DNA from: Sphingomonas mollis
GTDB taxonomy: Bacteria; Pseudomonadota; Alphaproteobacteria; Sphingomonadales; Sphingomonadaceae
NCBI RefSeq assembly: GCF_016427505.1
Contig: NZ_JAELXS010000001.1
Coordinates: 1-64,000, forward strand
DNA length: 64,000 nt
Direction of reading: 5' to 3'
Each line of letters starts with the position of its first letter. The stretch's first letter is position 1. A program made the position numbers and the translations under genes. Positions 22,447 to 31,725 of this stretch are shown in pieces. The notes beneath the pieces were generated by a model. The model saw nothing but the letters and a program-made list of their open reading frames with translations. It searched no databases and was not told where the DNA came from.

Positions 22447-22529
22447 CGTCATTGCGAGCGTAGCGAAGCAACCCAGAGCCACATCTCCGACGCTCTGGGT
22501 TGCCGCGTCGCTTCGCTCCTCGCAAGGAC
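22447..22529. repeat. Palindromic intergenic repeat, type A copy 2
   Basis: Arms CGTCATTGCGAGCGTAGCGA and a degraded partner ending CGCTCCTCGCAAGGAC. It fills the gap between the convergent mannose-6-phosphate isomerase and Mth938-domain genes. The right arm has more changes than the other type A copies. Confidence 0.8.
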
Positions 22530-22556
22530 CACCCGATTACGACATGGGCCGCGGTG

Positions 22557-22931
22557 TCATGCGTCCAGCGGGTAGAGCGCCGCGGCGATCACGCGGCCTT
22601 CCTCGCGCAGCACGCCCCACGCGCGTGCAGCGGCGCGGCTGTCCATGGCCTCCAGCCCGATGTTGCGGGCCTCCAGCGCGCGGACCAGCGAGAGGGGCGG
22701 GCGGACGAGGTGGGTGCCGGTGCCGATCAGGACGAACTCCGGCGCGGGGGTCAGCACCGGCTCCAGCGATTCGGTCGTTAGTGTAGCGATCGGCGGCGGC
22801 GTCCAGTCCAGCGCCTGCGTCATCGTCAGCAACAGCGCCGGTGCGACGGTGACGTCGTCCAGCCGGTAACCGGTACCGGAAAAGCCCCGGATTGCCGGGC
22901 CTTCCGACGGCTGGCCACGCTCCATCCGCAT
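22557..22931 (-). CDS. Mth938-like domain protein (NDUFAF3/DUF498 family)
   Basis: Small soluble protein of 124 residues with the Mth938 fold: FSGTGYRLDDVTVAPALLL, EFVLIGTGTHLVRPP, and the end RAWGVLREEGRVIAAALYPL. Human NDUFAF3 is a complex I assembly factor of this family; the bacterial role is not established. It follows secF by 7 bases, as in many alphaproteobacteria, so it is probably the last gene of the yajC-secD-secF operon. An internal ATG at 22925 is an alternative start. Confidence 0.88.
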   Translation of the reverse strand: MRMERGQPSEGPAIRGFSGTGYRLDDVTVAPALLLTMTQALDWTPPPIATLTTESLEPVLTPAPEFVLIGTGTHLVRPPLSLVRALEARNIGLEAMDSRAAARAWGVLREEGRVIAAALYPLDA

Positions 22932-22938
22932 CGGCGGC

Positions 22939-23925
22939 TCAGCGCTCGCGCGGGACGATCCGCTCCGCGTCCTGACGACGCGTGGGATCGTTGGTGCCGG
23001 GCTTTTCCTTGTTCGGCTCGGCGCGCAGGCCCAGCGAGATCAGGAGCGACGACGATACGTAGATCGACGAATAGGTGCCGACCACGATGCCGAGGATCAT
23101 TGCCGCGGTGAAGCCGCGCAGCACATGGCCGCCCAGCAACAGCAGCGCCGCGAGCGCCAGCAGGATGGTGACCGAGGTCATCACCGTGCGCGGCAGCGTC
23201 TCGTTGACCGACAGGTTGACGATCTCGCGCATCTCCATCTTGCGATAACGGCGCATGTTCTCGCGGATACGATCGTCGATCACGATCTTGTCGTTGATCG
23301 AATAGCCGATGATCGTCAGCACGGCAGCGACCGTATTGAGGTCGAATTCGAAATAGTCGCGCATCAGTGCAAAGAAGCCGACGGTCATCAGCAGATCGTG
23401 AACGATCGCAACGACGGTCGATACGCCGAACTGCCATTCGAAGCGGAAGATCGCGAACAGCGCGATGCCCAGCACCGCCAGCACGACGGCGAGGACGCCG
23501 TTGCGGATCAGCTCGCCCGACACCTTGCTGCCGACGGTCGCGTAGCGGCTGAACGTCGCGCCCGGGAACTCCGCCGCGATCGCGGTCTGCACCTTGCGTA
23601 CGACGGCGTTGGTGGCACCCTCGTCGGCGCTGTCCTGCACCGGCAGGCGGATGGTGACGGTGCGCCCGTCGCTCGATTGCTGGAGGGCCGCCTGTCCAAC
23701 GCCCTGCGCATCGACGACCTCGCGGACGCGGTCGAGAGACGGTGGCGTGGCGAAGCGTTCCTCGATCGACAGGCCGCCGGTGAAATCGACGCCCATGTTG
23801 AGACCGCGGATGCCGACCAGCGAAACGGCGATGATCGACAGCGCCAGCGTCAGCCCGAACGCCCATTTGCGCCAGGCGACGAAATCGATGTTGGTATCGT
23901 CGGGGACTAGCTTGAGGAGTTTCAT
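22939..23925 (-). CDS. secF: Protein translocase subunit SecF
   Basis: Inner-membrane protein of 328 residues that works with SecD and YajC to drive protein export using the proton gradient. It has an N-terminal helix at about 26-47 (GLTLALSIIAVSLVGIRGL), then GVDFTGGLSIEERF, a periplasmic P1-like domain at ~55-130, and five C-terminal helices (138-300) with the SecF segment FEFDLNTVAAVLTIIGYSIND. The tail is basic and charged. It is downstream of secD with a 63-base gap containing a hairpin. Confidence 0.97.
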   Translation of the reverse strand: MKLLKLVPDDTNIDFVAWRKWAFGLTLALSIIAVSLVGIRGLNMGVDFTGGLSIEERFATPPSLDRVREVVDAQGVGQAALQQSSDGRTVTIRLPVQDSADEGATNAVVRKVQTAIAAEFPGATFSRYATVGSKVSGELIRNGVLAVVLAVLGIALFAIFRFEWQFGVSTVVAIVHDLLMTVGFFALMRDYFEFDLNTVAAVLTIIGYSINDKIVIDDRIRENMRRYRKMEMREIVNLSVNETLPRTVMTSVTILLALAALLLLGGHVLRGFTAAMILGIVVGTYSSIYVSSSLLISLGLRAEPNKEKPGTNDPTRRQDAERIVPRER

Positions 23926-23939
23926 GTCAGATTCCCGTC

Positions 23940-23959
23940 ACCCCGGCGCAAGCCGGGGT
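23940..23959. repeat. Perfect hairpin between secD and secF
   Basis: An 8-bp perfect inverted repeat, ACCCCGGC and GCCGGGGT, around a four-base loop. It lies in the 63-base gap between the secD stop and the secF start. It resembles the core of the type B palindromes. No T-run follows in the sec reading direction, so it looks more like a repeat or mRNA-stabilising hairpin than a terminator. Confidence 0.6.
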
Positions 23960-23988
23960 CGCTTCGCGCAGGGGCGACGAAAGGAGGG

Positions 23989-25590
23989 TCATATATTGAT
24001 CGTCTTCGGCTTGTTGCGCCGAATCCACTGCACGACCAGCATGCGCGTGAAGGTGACGGCGGTGAACACCGACGTACAGATGCCGATCAACAGCACGACC
24101 GCGAAGCCCTTCACCGGGCCGGAACCCAGCACCAGCATGATGACGCCCGAAATCGCGTGCGTCACGTTCGCCTCGAAAATCGTGCGGCTGGCTTCCTTGT
24201 AACCCAGCTCCACCGCCTGCACGACGGACCGCCCGCGATGCCGTTCCTCGCGGATGCGTTCGTTGATGAGCACGTTGGCGTCGACCGCGGTGCCGATCGT
24301 CAGCACGAAACCGGCGATCCCGGGCAGGGTCAGCGTACCGTTCAGCAACGCCAGCACGCCGAGGATGACGAACACGTTGATGACGACCGCGAGGTTCGCA
24401 TAGAAACCGAACCGGCCATAGGTGACCAGCATGAACGCCACGACCAGCGCGACGGCGACGGCGGAGGCAAGCACGCCGGCGCGGATCGAATCGGCGCCCA
24501 GTTCCGGCCCGACGGTCGATTCCTCGATCACCTTCAATGCGATCGGCAGCTTGCCGGAGCGCAGCGCGATGGCGAGCTGATTGGCCGAATCGACGGTGAA
24601 GTTGCCCGAGATCGATGCCCGGCCACCCAGGATCGGTTCGTTTATGTTGGGGGCCGAGATCACCGAATTGTCGAGGATGATCGCGAACTGCTTGCCGGTG
24701 TTCTCCTGCGTCACCCGGGCGAAGCGGGTGCCGCCGGGGCCGTTGAAGGTCAGCGCCACCTGTGGCGCATTGGTCTGCGGATCGAAGGTCTGCGTCGCAT
24801 CGACGATCTGGTCGCCCGACAGGATCGTCTGGCGCTTCAGCGCGATCATCGGCGGACCGATGGGGTTCGACGGATAGGGGAGGATGACGCTGCCGATCGG
24901 TGCCTGACGCTGCACCAGCTGTTGCGGCGTCGCGCTTTCGTCGACCAGCTTGAATTCCAGCTTGGCGGTCTTGCCGAGCAGATCCTTCAGCTCCTGCGGG
25001 TTCTGGAGGCCGGGGACCTGCACGACGATGCGATTGCTGCCCTGACGGATGATCGTCGGCTCACGCGTGCCGAGCGCGTCGATGCGGCGACGGACGACTT
25101 CCGTCGCGTCGTTCATCGCGGTGTCGATCGCCTGCATCATGCCGGCCTGGGTGGGCTTCAGCACGAAACGGCTCGAATCGACGACCTGGATGTCCCATTC
25201 GCGCTGGCCGGTCATGCCGGCGCCGCCGCCCATGATCGTCAGCAGGCGCTCGCGCGCGGCATCGACCTGGCTGGGATCGCGCAACAGGAACGACAGCTGG
25301 CCGTCCCGCGTGGAAATGTCGCCGATGCCGATGCGCGGGTTGCCCCGGCGCATTTCGGTCTGCACCTGATCGCGCATCGTTTCGATCCGCGTACCCGCCA
25401 GATCGTTCACGTCCGCTTCCAGCATCAGGTAGCTGCCGCCGGCCAGATCGAGGCCGAGATTGATCTTCGGCGCGCGCGCGAGCCAAGTCGGGGTGTAGCG
25501 TTCGGGCACGACGCTGGGGATCGCCAGCGCGCACAACACCGCGAGCAACGCCCAGATGGACCACACTTTCCAGCGCGGGAAATCCAGCAT
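23989..25590 (-). CDS. secD: Protein translocase subunit SecD
   Basis: Inner-membrane export factor of 533 residues. The first helix is at about 9-27, followed by INLGLDLAGGSYLMLE, the family signature. A large periplasmic region (~35-350) includes the P1 and head domains with NRIVVQVPGLQNPQELKDLLGKT split over 208-230. Five C-terminal helices span about 355-525 and contain GTAVDANVLINERIREE. Its ATG shares one base with the yajC stop (TGATG), which points to coupled translation. Confidence 0.97.
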   Translation of the reverse strand: MLDFPRWKVWSIWALLAVLCALAIPSVVPERYTPTWLARAPKINLGLDLAGGSYLMLEADVNDLAGTRIETMRDQVQTEMRRGNPRIGIGDISTRDGQLSFLLRDPSQVDAARERLLTIMGGGAGMTGQREWDIQVVDSSRFVLKPTQAGMMQAIDTAMNDATEVVRRRIDALGTREPTIIRQGSNRIVVQVPGLQNPQELKDLLGKTAKLEFKLVDESATPQQLVQRQAPIGSVILPYPSNPIGPPMIALKRQTILSGDQIVDATQTFDPQTNAPQVALTFNGPGGTRFARVTQENTGKQFAIILDNSVISAPNINEPILGGRASISGNFTVDSANQLAIALRSGKLPIALKVIEESTVGPELGADSIRAGVLASAVAVALVVAFMLVTYGRFGFYANLAVVINVFVILGVLALLNGTLTLPGIAGFVLTIGTAVDANVLINERIREERHRGRSVVQAVELGYKEASRTIFEANVTHAISGVIMLVLGSGPVKGFAVVLLIGICTSVFTAVTFTRMLVVQWIRRNKPKTINI

Positions 25591-25940
25591 CAGTCGTTCG
25601 CCGGCTTCGAGTTCGGGCTGGTGATGTCGGTCAGCGTCGATTTCACCACGCGGACGCGGGTGTTGGGCGCGATCTCGACCTCGACGATCGTGTCCTCGAC
25701 GCGCGTCACCTTGCCGACGATGCCGCCGGCGGTGACGACGTTGTCACCCTTCTTCACCGCCTCGACCGCCTGTTGCAGCGCCTTCATCCGCTTTTGCTGC
25801 GGACGGATCATCAGGAAATAGAAGACCACGAAGACGAGGAACAGCGGCGCGAGGCTGAGGAACGAGGCGATCCCGCTGCCCTGCGCGGCGCCGCCCGCAG
25901 CACCGGCTGCGGTCTGGGCATAAGCTGATGGAATGAACAT
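25590..25940 (-). CDS. yajC: Sec translocon accessory protein YajC
   Basis: Small membrane protein of 116 residues. After a short Ala/Gly-rich N-terminus, one helix at about 29-47 (FLSLAPLFLVFVVFYFLMIR) leads into RPQQKRMK, the family hallmark. A cytoplasmic domain follows with VKKGDNVVTAGGIVGKVTRV. It is the first gene of the yajC-secD-secF operon. The ~200 bases upstream up to the tRNA hold no other gene and should contain the promoter. Confidence 0.95.
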   Translation of the reverse strand: MFIPSAYAQTAAGAAGGAAQGSGIASFLSLAPLFLVFVVFYFLMIRPQQKRMKALQQAVEAVKKGDNVVTAGGIVGKVTRVEDTIVEVEIAPNTRVRVVKSTLTDITSPNSKPAND

Positions 25941-26138
25941 CGGACCCGTTTTTTATCTGGTTGGCGGAGGGAAAGCCTCCACGCACGAACCGCGCCGCTA
26001 CCACCCGCACGCATCCGTGGCAACGGCCGGCACCGTTTGCCGCCCATCCCATACGTGCCGAAGCGCTTGCATCGGCCGCGGCCCACGCGTAGAGGCCGCG
26101 GCTCGGATCGGTCGACGGCGTCGGCACGGTCCCTCGGT

Positions 26139-26215
26139 CGGGGCGTAGCGCAGCCTGGTAGCGCATCACACTGGGGGTGTGGGGGTCGCAGGTTCGAATC
26201 CTGTCGCCCCGACCA
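26139..26215 (+). tRNA. tRNA-Pro, anticodon GGG
   Basis: A 77-base cloverleaf. The acceptor stem CGGGGCG pairs with CGCCCCG, followed by A and an encoded CCA. The D stem is GCGC/GCGC, the anticodon stem TCACA/TGTGG, and the anticodon loop CTGGGGG places GGG at the anticodon. The T arm holds GGTTCGAATCC. It reads CCC and CCU proline codons. It stands alone between yajC (opposite strand) and the mannonate dehydratase gene. The 184 bases after it hold no clear feature. Confidence 0.97.
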
Positions 26216-26399
26216 TTTCATTATTTCGTTGGGCCAAGGTGGCGGCATCCGGAAATCGGCGACGCCGGCCTTGCCAGTCGCGCGCCCCGAATCCATCACG
26301 GTCGGGCGATAGGCGGTCCGCGTGCAGGGATCGCCAAGGCACGCGGCGGGTTTGACCGATGCCGCGCGCGGAGTCGGCACAGCGAACGGGGGGTAGTGG

Positions 26400-27608
26400 A
26401 TGGTGCCTGCAACGGCGGTATGCGGGGCGATGCCCGGCATGATGGAACAGACGATGCGCTGGTTCGGCCCGCGCGATCCGGTCAGCCTGGCGGATATCCG
26501 TCAGGCCGGCTGCACCGGTGTCGTCACCGCCCTGCACGAGGTGCCGAACGGCGCGGTCTGGACGGTCGAGGCGATCGCCGCGCGTCAGGCCGAGATCGCG
26601 GCGGCGGGCATGGTGTGGTCGGTGGTCGAGAGCCTGCCGGTGCACGAGGCGATCAAGGCGCAGGGGCCGGGCTGGAAAGCGTTGGTCGATGCGTATCGGC
26701 AGAGCCTCGCCAATCTGGCCGCCTGCGGGTTGCGGGTCGTGACCTATAATTTCATGCCGGTGCTGGACTGGACGCGCACCGACCTTGCTTATGAATTGCC
26801 CGATGGCGCGCGGGCGCTGCGGTTCGAGATGGCGGCGCTGGCGGCGTACGACCTGCACATCCTGAAGCGGCCGGATGCCGCACGCGATTATGACGCCGCG
26901 ACGATCGACGCCGCTGCGGTGCGCTTCGCGGCGATGGACGATGCGGCGCGCGGGGTGCTGGAGCGGACGGTGGCGGCCGGCCTGCCGGGCAGCGAGGAGA
27001 GTTTCGCCGGCGATGCGCTGTTGCAGGCGATCGATGCCTATGCCGGGATCGACGCCGACCGGCTGCGCGCGAACCATGTCGCCTTTTTGCGGGCGATCTG
27101 CCCGGAGGCGGACCGGCTGGGCATCCGGCTGGTGGTGCATCCCGACGATCCGCCGTTCCCGCTGTTCGGCCTGCCGCGTGTAGTGAGTACGGAGGCGGAT
27201 CTGGCGGCGCTGTTCGCGGCAGTGCCGAATCCGTCGAATGGCTTGTGCCTGTGTACCGGATCGCTGGGGGTGCGGCCCGACAACGACCTGCCGGGCATGG
27301 CGCGGCGGCTGGGCGATCGCATCCATTTCGTCCATTTGCGCAACACGCGCAGCATCGCCGACGGCGAGTTCCACGAATCGGAGCATCTGTCGGGGTCGGT
27401 CGATATGTATGCGGTGGTCGCAGCGCTGCACGACGTGGCCCGCGCGGACGGACGGCGCATTCCGATGCGGCCGGATCATGGCCACCAGATGCTGGACGAT
27501 CTGCGCAAGGTGACGAACCCCGGTTACTCGGCGATCGGCCGGTTGCGCGGGCTGGCGGAGCTGCGGGGGCTGGAACTGGGTATTGCGCGGAGTGTCGCGG
27601 GTCCTTGA
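26400..27608 (+). CDS. uxuA: Mannonate dehydratase
   Basis: Enzyme of up to 402 residues that dehydrates D-mannonate to 2-keto-3-deoxygluconate in hexuronate breakdown. Family segments are MRWFGPRDPVSLADIRQAG, TGVVTALHEVPNGAVW, VVHPDDPPFPLFGLPRV, LCLCTGSLG, HFVHLRNT and RPDHGHQM, which hold the His and Cys metal ligands of the TIM barrel. The start is uncertain. The ATG at 26400 has a GGGGGT site. Family alignment suggests the ATG at 26439 or 26442, leaving out 13 or 14 residues. No uxaC, uxuB or kdg genes are adjacent, so the rest of the pathway must lie elsewhere. Confidence 0.93.
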   Translation: MVPATAVCGAMPGMMEQTMRWFGPRDPVSLADIRQAGCTGVVTALHEVPNGAVWTVEAIAARQAEIAAAGMVWSVVESLPVHEAIKAQGPGWKALVDAYRQSLANLAACGLRVVTYNFMPVLDWTRTDLAYELPDGARALRFEMAALAAYDLHILKRPDAARDYDAATIDAAAVRFAAMDDAARGVLERTVAAGLPGSEESFAGDALLQAIDAYAGIDADRLRANHVAFLRAICPEADRLGIRLVVHPDDPPFPLFGLPRVVSTEADLAALFAAVPNPSNGLCLCTGSLGVRPDNDLPGMARRLGDRIHFVHLRNTRSIADGEFHESEHLSGSVDMYAVVAALHDVARADGRRIPMRPDHGHQMLDDLRKVTNPGYSAIGRLRGLAELRGLELGIARSVAGP

Positions 27609-27610
27609 CC

Positions 27611-27686
27611 CGTCATTGCGGGCGCAGCGAAGCAACCCAGAGGAGCACGTGACGCCCTGGGTTGCTTCGCTGCGCTCGCAATGACG
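27611..27686. repeat. Palindromic intergenic repeat, type A copy 3
   Basis: Arms CGTCATTGCGGGCGCAGCGA and TGCGCTCGCAATGACG flank CCCAGAGGAGCACGTG. It lies between the stop codons of the convergent uxuA and 3-methyladenine glycosylase genes and could serve as a bidirectional stem-loop. Confidence 0.85.
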
Positions 27687-27699
27687 GAGGAGTCGCGAT

Positions 27700-28251
27700 T
27701 TAGCGAAAGGGACGGCTGAGGAAGCGGGAGACGGCGAGGCCGAAGCGCCAGGGTTCGGCGGCGGCCTTGGTGATGCCGATGCGGGGGCCGATCAGGAGGG
27801 GCGGTTCCTCGATCCGGGGTGTGAGGGCGAAGGGCGGCGCATCCATTGGCTCGCCGTTCAGGGCGTCGGTGACGGCCAGCGCCGCACAGAGCCGGCCCGG
27901 TCCGGCGCACCATAGGCGCGGGTCCGTCATGCCGCGTCGCGTGGCCATCGCCTCGACACCAACGGTAGGCTCCAGCGCGCGGAGCAGCACCGCCGCGCCC
28001 GGTTCCTCGCCGCCGACGATGTTCAGGCACCAGTGCAGGCCGTAGCTGCGATAGATATAGGCATGGCCCGGCGGCCCGAACATCACCGCGTTGCGCCGTC
28101 CCGGCCCGGCGAAGCTGTGCGAGGCGGCGTCGCCGGCGTGATACGCCTCCGTCTCGACGATGATGCCGCCGACGCCGTCGACGGTCAGGTGACAGCCGAT
28201 CAGGGCGCGGGCGAGGTCGAGGACGGGGCGGGTGTAGAAGTCGGGGGGCAT
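27700..28251 (-). CDS. 3-methyladenine DNA glycosylase (AAG/MPG family)
   Basis: Base-excision repair enzyme of 183 residues that removes alkylated purines. It shows the AAG signature IVETEAYHAGDAASHSFAG with catalytic E33, and RRNAVMFGPPGHAYIYRSYG in the DNA-binding core. The reading frame is open upstream to 28446, but that extension is just translation of the type B repeat at 28312. The ATG at 28251 gives the normal MPPDFYTRPVLDLARALIG start. It sits among sugar genes without obvious functional link. Confidence 0.93.
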   Translation of the reverse strand: MPPDFYTRPVLDLARALIGCHLTVDGVGGIIVETEAYHAGDAASHSFAGPGRRNAVMFGPPGHAYIYRSYGLHWCLNIVGGEEPGAAVLLRALEPTVGVEAMATRRGMTDPRLWCAGPGRLCAALAVTDALNGEPMDAPPFALTPRIEEPPLLIGPRIGITKAAAEPWRFGLAVSRFLSRPFR

Positions 28252-28311
28252 GGTGGTCGGATAAGGGTGCGCGCGGATTGGGGAAACGATCGCGTCGTTA
28301 AAAAAGCGCCG

Positions 28312-28402
28312 TTTCCCGGCGGAGGCCGGGGTCCAGTCGGGTGAACGTTTGGGACAGCTTACGATGGCCTTCCCAACTGGACCCCGGCCTTCGCCGGGGA
28401 AT
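28312..28402. repeat. Palindromic intergenic repeat, type B copy 2
   Basis: Left arm GGAGGCCGGGGTCCAGTCGG, right arm CCAACTGGACCCCGGCCTTC. It lies between galK's stop and the glycosylase start on the minus strand. Confidence 0.85.
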
Positions 28403-28423
28403 AGCGTGGTCGAAGCGTGGATA

Positions 28424-29587
28424 TTATCCCGCCACGGGCCCGGCACCCGCCACGGCGTGCGCCACCATGATGTCCGGCGCGTCGCCGGCCGGCGTGCGAT
28501 AGCGTTCGCGGATGCCGGCGGTGACGGCCTCGACGCCCTCGATCGGCATCAGCGCAACGACCGCGCCGCCGAAGCCGCCGCCGGTCATGCGGGCGCCGCC
28601 CCGACCGTCGCACAATGTCGCGATCAGGTCGTGCGCGGTGGCGGCGAGTTCGTCGACCTTGGGCACCGTCACCTGGAAATCGTCGCGCATCGAGGCGTGG
28701 CTTTCGGCCATCAGCCGGCCCATCGCGCGCAGGTCGTCGCCGGCCAGCGCCTCGCCGGCCAGCAGCACGCGGTCGTTTTCGGTCACGACGTGGCGGGCGC
28801 GGGCCAGCGTGTCGCCGGTCAGCGCCGGGTTGTCGAGCATCGCCACGGTGGCATCGCGCAGCTTGGCGACGCCGAGCAGGGTCGCGGCTTCCTCGCATTC
28901 GGCGCGGCGGCGGTTGTAATGACCCTCGACCAGTCCGCGCACGACGCCGGAATGGATGATGACGATCGCGGTGCCGGCGGGGATCGGGATCGCCCGCGTC
29001 TCCAGCGAGCGGCAGTCGATCAGCAGGGCCGCGTCGGCGACGCTGGCGGCGGAGGCGAGCTGGTCCATCACGCCGCACTTCATGCCGACGAAGTCGTTCT
29101 CGGCGGTCTGCGCCTGCACCGCGATCTTCGTGGCGTCGGGCGTCTCGCCCAGCACCGCCAGCATCGCATGACCGACCGCGACCTCCAGTGAGGCCGACGA
29201 CGACAGGCCGGCGCCGCGCGGGATATCGCCGACGATCGCAAGATCGGCGCCCTTCAGCGTGCGGCCTTCCTTGATGAGCGTCGCGATCATCGCGCGGACG
29301 TAATCGCGCCAGCCGCCCTCGGCAGCATGTTCGATCGGGCGCGACAGATCGAACGCGTCGATCTCGTTGCCGAATTCGCACGCGACGACGCGGACGGTCG
29401 AATCGGGACGGGCGCGCCATGCGATCCGCGTTTCGACGGGGATCGCGCAGGGCAGGACGAAACCGTCATTATAGTCGGTATGCTCGCCGATGATGTTCAC
29501 GCGGCCGGGGGCGCGGACGACGCCGTCGGGCTTGCCCTCGAACGTCGCGGCGAAACCGTCGAGGAGGCGGGTGTTGAGATCGGTCAC
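28424..29587 (-). CDS. galK: Galactokinase
   Basis: GHMP kinase of 387 residues making galactose-1-phosphate in the Leloir pathway. The signature [13 protein letters not shown] is at 28-40, the phosphate-binding loop [11 protein letters not shown] is at 123-133, and [15 protein letters not shown] lies near the C-terminus. The frame is open far upstream, but that stretch overlaps galT in another frame. The GTG at 29587 overlaps the galT stop as GTGA, a coupling junction. galE and a mutarotase are not in this window. Confidence 0.95.
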   Translation of the reverse strand: MTDLNTRLLDGFAATFEGKPDGVVRAPGRVNIIGEHTDYNDGFVLPCAIPVETRIAWRARPDSTVRVVACEFGNEIDAFDLSRPIEHAAEGGWRDYVRAMIATLIKEGRTLKGADLAIVGDIPRGAGLSSSASLEVAVGHAMLAVLGETPDATKIAVQAQTAENDFVGMKCGVMDQLASAASVADAALLIDCRSLETRAIPIPAGTAIVIIHSGVVRGLVEGHYNRRRAECEEAATLLGVAKLRDATVAMLDNPALTGDTLARARHVVTENDRVLLAGEALAGDDLRAMGRLMAESHASMRDDFQVTVPKVDELAATAHDLIATLCDGRGGARMTGGGFGGAVVALMPIEGVEAVTAGIRERYRTPAGDAPDIMVAHAVAGAGPVAG

Positions 29588-30612
29588 GCTGTTGTCTCCA
29601 GAAGGGGGCTGGCCGCGCGCAGGCGCTGGGCGGCCTGTTCGGGCGTCAGGTCGCGCTGGGGCTCGCCCAGCATTTCGAACCCGACCATGAACTTGCGCAC
29701 CGTCGCCGAGCGAAGGAGCGGCGGAAAGACGTGCGCGTGCAGGCGCCAGCCATCGGTGTTCGCGTTGCCGTGCGGCGCGCCATGCCAGCCGAACGAATAG
29801 GGAAAGCTGGTCGAGAACAGGTTGTCGTACCGCGCCATCAACCGGCCGAGCAGTTGCGCCAGCGCGTCGCGGGCGGCGTCGGACAGATCCTCCATGCGGA
29901 CGACGGGATCGCGGGCGATGATGAGCGTTTCGAACGGCCATGCCGCCCACCACGGCACGATCGCCAGCCAATGCCCGTTCGCCTCGACCTCGCGCTCGCC
30001 ACCCGCCTCGCGTTCGGCGACGGCATCGAGCAGCACGGTGCCGTGTTCGGCCAGCCAGCCGCGCTGCGCCTCGTCCTCGCGTTCGACATGCGCGGGGACG
30101 AAATCGCCGGCCCAGACCTGTCCGTGCGGATGGGGCGACGAACAGCCCATCATCGCGCCCTTGTTCTCGAACAACTGCACATGCGCCCAGCGCGCGCCCA
30201 GTTCCGCCGACTGGTCCGCCCACGTGTCGACGATCATGCGGCGTTCGCCATCGGTCAGTTGCGGCAGCGAGCGGGAGTGATCGGGGGAGAAGCAGATCAC
30301 CCGCGCCTCGCCGCTGGCCCCCTGCGCCGGGAACAGCGGATCATTGGGCGGGGCGGGGGTGTCGGGTCGCATCGCCGCGAAATCATTGGGGAAGACGAAG
30401 GTGCCGGTATAGTCCGGATTGCGCTCGCCGCTGGTGCGGACATTGCCGGGACAGAGATAGCAGTTCGGGTCGTGGCGGGGGCCGGGCGGGGGCGCGGGCG
30501 GTGCCTCCTCACCCTGCCATGGCCGCTTGGCGCGATGCGGCGATACGAGCACCCATTCGCCGGTCAGCAGGTTGCGCCGGCGGTGCGGATGTTCGGACGC
30601 GTCAAATATCAT
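29584..30612 (-). CDS. galT: Galactose-1-phosphate uridylyltransferase
   Basis: Leloir enzyme of 342 residues exchanging UMP between UDP-glucose and galactose-1-phosphate. The nucleotidyl-accepting site is H161-P-H163 in [11 protein letters not shown]. Zinc-site cysteines C51 and C54 are in NCYLCPG. The N-terminal [18 protein letters not shown] is typical. The ATG at 30612 is preceded by GAGAGG, six bases away, so it is chosen over an upstream in-frame start at 30660. It overlaps galK by four bases and is divergent from the aldo/keto reductase gene 84 bases away. Confidence 0.96.
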   Translation of the reverse strand: MIFDASEHPHRRRNLLTGEWVLVSPHRAKRPWQGEEAPPAPPPGPRHDPNCYLCPGNVRTSGERNPDYTGTFVFPNDFAAMRPDTPAPPNDPLFPAQGASGEARVICFSPDHSRSLPQLTDGERRMIVDTWADQSAELGARWAHVQLFENKGAMMGCSSPHPHGQVWAGDFVPAHVEREDEAQRGWLAEHGTVLLDAVAEREAGGEREVEANGHWLAIVPWWAAWPFETLIIARDPVVRMEDLSDAARDALAQLLGRLMARYDNLFSTSFPYSFGWHGAPHGNANTDGWRLHAHVFPPLLRSATVRKFMVGFEMLGEPQRDLTPEQAAQRLRAASPLLETTA

Positions 30613-30696
30613 ATAAAACCTCTCCGCCGGCTTACTACGCGTTGACCGCACGGCCTGCAATTCCTAGCCGACAGGCAAAATCGAAAGGACCCGAGG

Positions 30697-31692
30697 ATGC
30701 CCTATCAGCCCGACGCGACCCGTTATGACGACCGCATGCCCTATCGACGGTGTGGAAGAAGCGGGCTGGACCTGCCGGCGATCTCGCTGGGTCTGTGGCA
30801 GAATTTCGGCGGGCAGGACGTGTTCGAGACGGGCCGCGCGCTGCTCCGCCGCGCCTTCGATCGTGGTGTCACGCATTTCGATCTCGCGAACAATTACGGC
30901 CCGCCCTATGGATCGGCGGAGGAGAATTTCGGCCGCTGGATGGCGCAGGACTTCGCTCCGTATCGCGACGAACTCATCATCTCGTCCAAGGCCGGATACG
31001 ACATGTGGCCGGGACCGTATGGCGGCCCGTCGGGCAGCCGCAAATATGTGATCGCCAGCGCCGAACAGAGCCTGAAGCGCATGGGCCTCGATTATGTCGA
31101 CATCTTCTATTCGCACCGGATGGATGCGACGACGCCGCTGGAGGAGACGTGCGGCGCGCTGGCGCAGCTGCACCGGCAGGGCAAGGCGCTGTATGTCGGC
31201 GTGTCGAACTACACGCCCGAGGCGACCGCGCGCGTCGCGGAAATCCTGGCCGAGGAACGCATCCCGCTGCTGATCCACCAGCCGCGTTATTCGATGCTCG
31301 AACGCACGATCGAGGGCGGTCTGCTCGACACGCTGGAGACGGTGGGCGCGGGGTGCATCGTGTTCTCGCCGCTGGCGCAGGGGTTGCTGACGAACAAGTA
31401 TATTGGTGACGGTGCCCCGGCGGCGGGGACGCGGCTGGCCAAGGCGCGGACGCTGACGCCGGACCGGCTGACCGACGACCTGCGCGAGCGGCTGCGCGGG
31501 CTGGACGCGATCGCGACCGCGCGGGGGCAGAGCCTGGCGCAGATGGCGGTGACGTGGGTCTTGCGCGATGCCCGCGTCACCTCTGCCCTGATCGGCGCGC
31601 GGACGCTGGAACAGCTCGACCAGTTGCTCGACGCGACGAAGACGGCGCCGCTGACGGGCGAGGAGTTGGCGAAGATCGAGGCGCTGATCTGA
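30697..31692 (+). CDS. Aldo/keto reductase, YghZ/GPR-like
   Basis: NADPH-dependent oxidoreductase of 331 residues with the aldo/keto reductase tetrad D62, Y67 (FDLANNYGPPYG), K98 and H140 (VDIFYSHRMD). The insert AGYDMWPGPYGGPSGSRKY is typical of the YghZ (L-glyceraldehyde-3-phosphate reductase) subgroup. In this setting, next to galT-galK and the sugar porter, it may reduce a sugar aldehyde, but the substrate is unproven. A GAGGA-like site lies near the ATG. Confidence 0.92.
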   Translation: MPYQPDATRYDDRMPYRRCGRSGLDLPAISLGLWQNFGGQDVFETGRALLRRAFDRGVTHFDLANNYGPPYGSAEENFGRWMAQDFAPYRDELIISSKAGYDMWPGPYGGPSGSRKYVIASAEQSLKRMGLDYVDIFYSHRMDATTPLEETCGALAQLHRQGKALYVGVSNYTPEATARVAEILAEERIPLLIHQPRYSMLERTIEGGLLDTLETVGAGCIVFSPLAQGLLTNKYIGDGAPAAGTRLAKARTLTPDRLTDDLRERLRGLDAIATARGQSLAQMAVTWVLRDARVTSALIGARTLEQLDQLLDATKTAPLTGEELAKIEALI

Positions 31693-31701
31693 AGAAGAAC
31701 G

Positions 31702-31725
31702 GGCGGGGCGGGTTATCGCCCCGCC
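31702..31725. terminator. Hairpin between convergent reductase and ROK regulator genes
   Basis: A 9-bp perfect stem, GGCGGGGCG and CGCCCCGCC, with a 6-base loop. It lies directly after the reductase stop and overlaps the last codons of the ROK regulator. There is no T-run on the plus side; the minus side continues into a pyrimidine-rich stretch. Best read as a possible bidirectional terminator. Confidence 0.5.

Noticed and set aside
24157..25821. 554-residue open frame on the plus strand
   Set aside because: Antisense to secD and yajC; composition is Arg/Asp/His-rich and repetitive, typical of a shadow frame.
26166..27635. 489-residue open frame on the minus strand across the tRNA and uxuA
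   Set aside because: It reads through the tRNA antisense and overlaps all of uxuA.
28252..28446. N-terminal extension of the 3-methyladenine glycosylase
   Set aside because: The extra 65 residues are translation of the type B palindrome and precede the normal family start at 28251.
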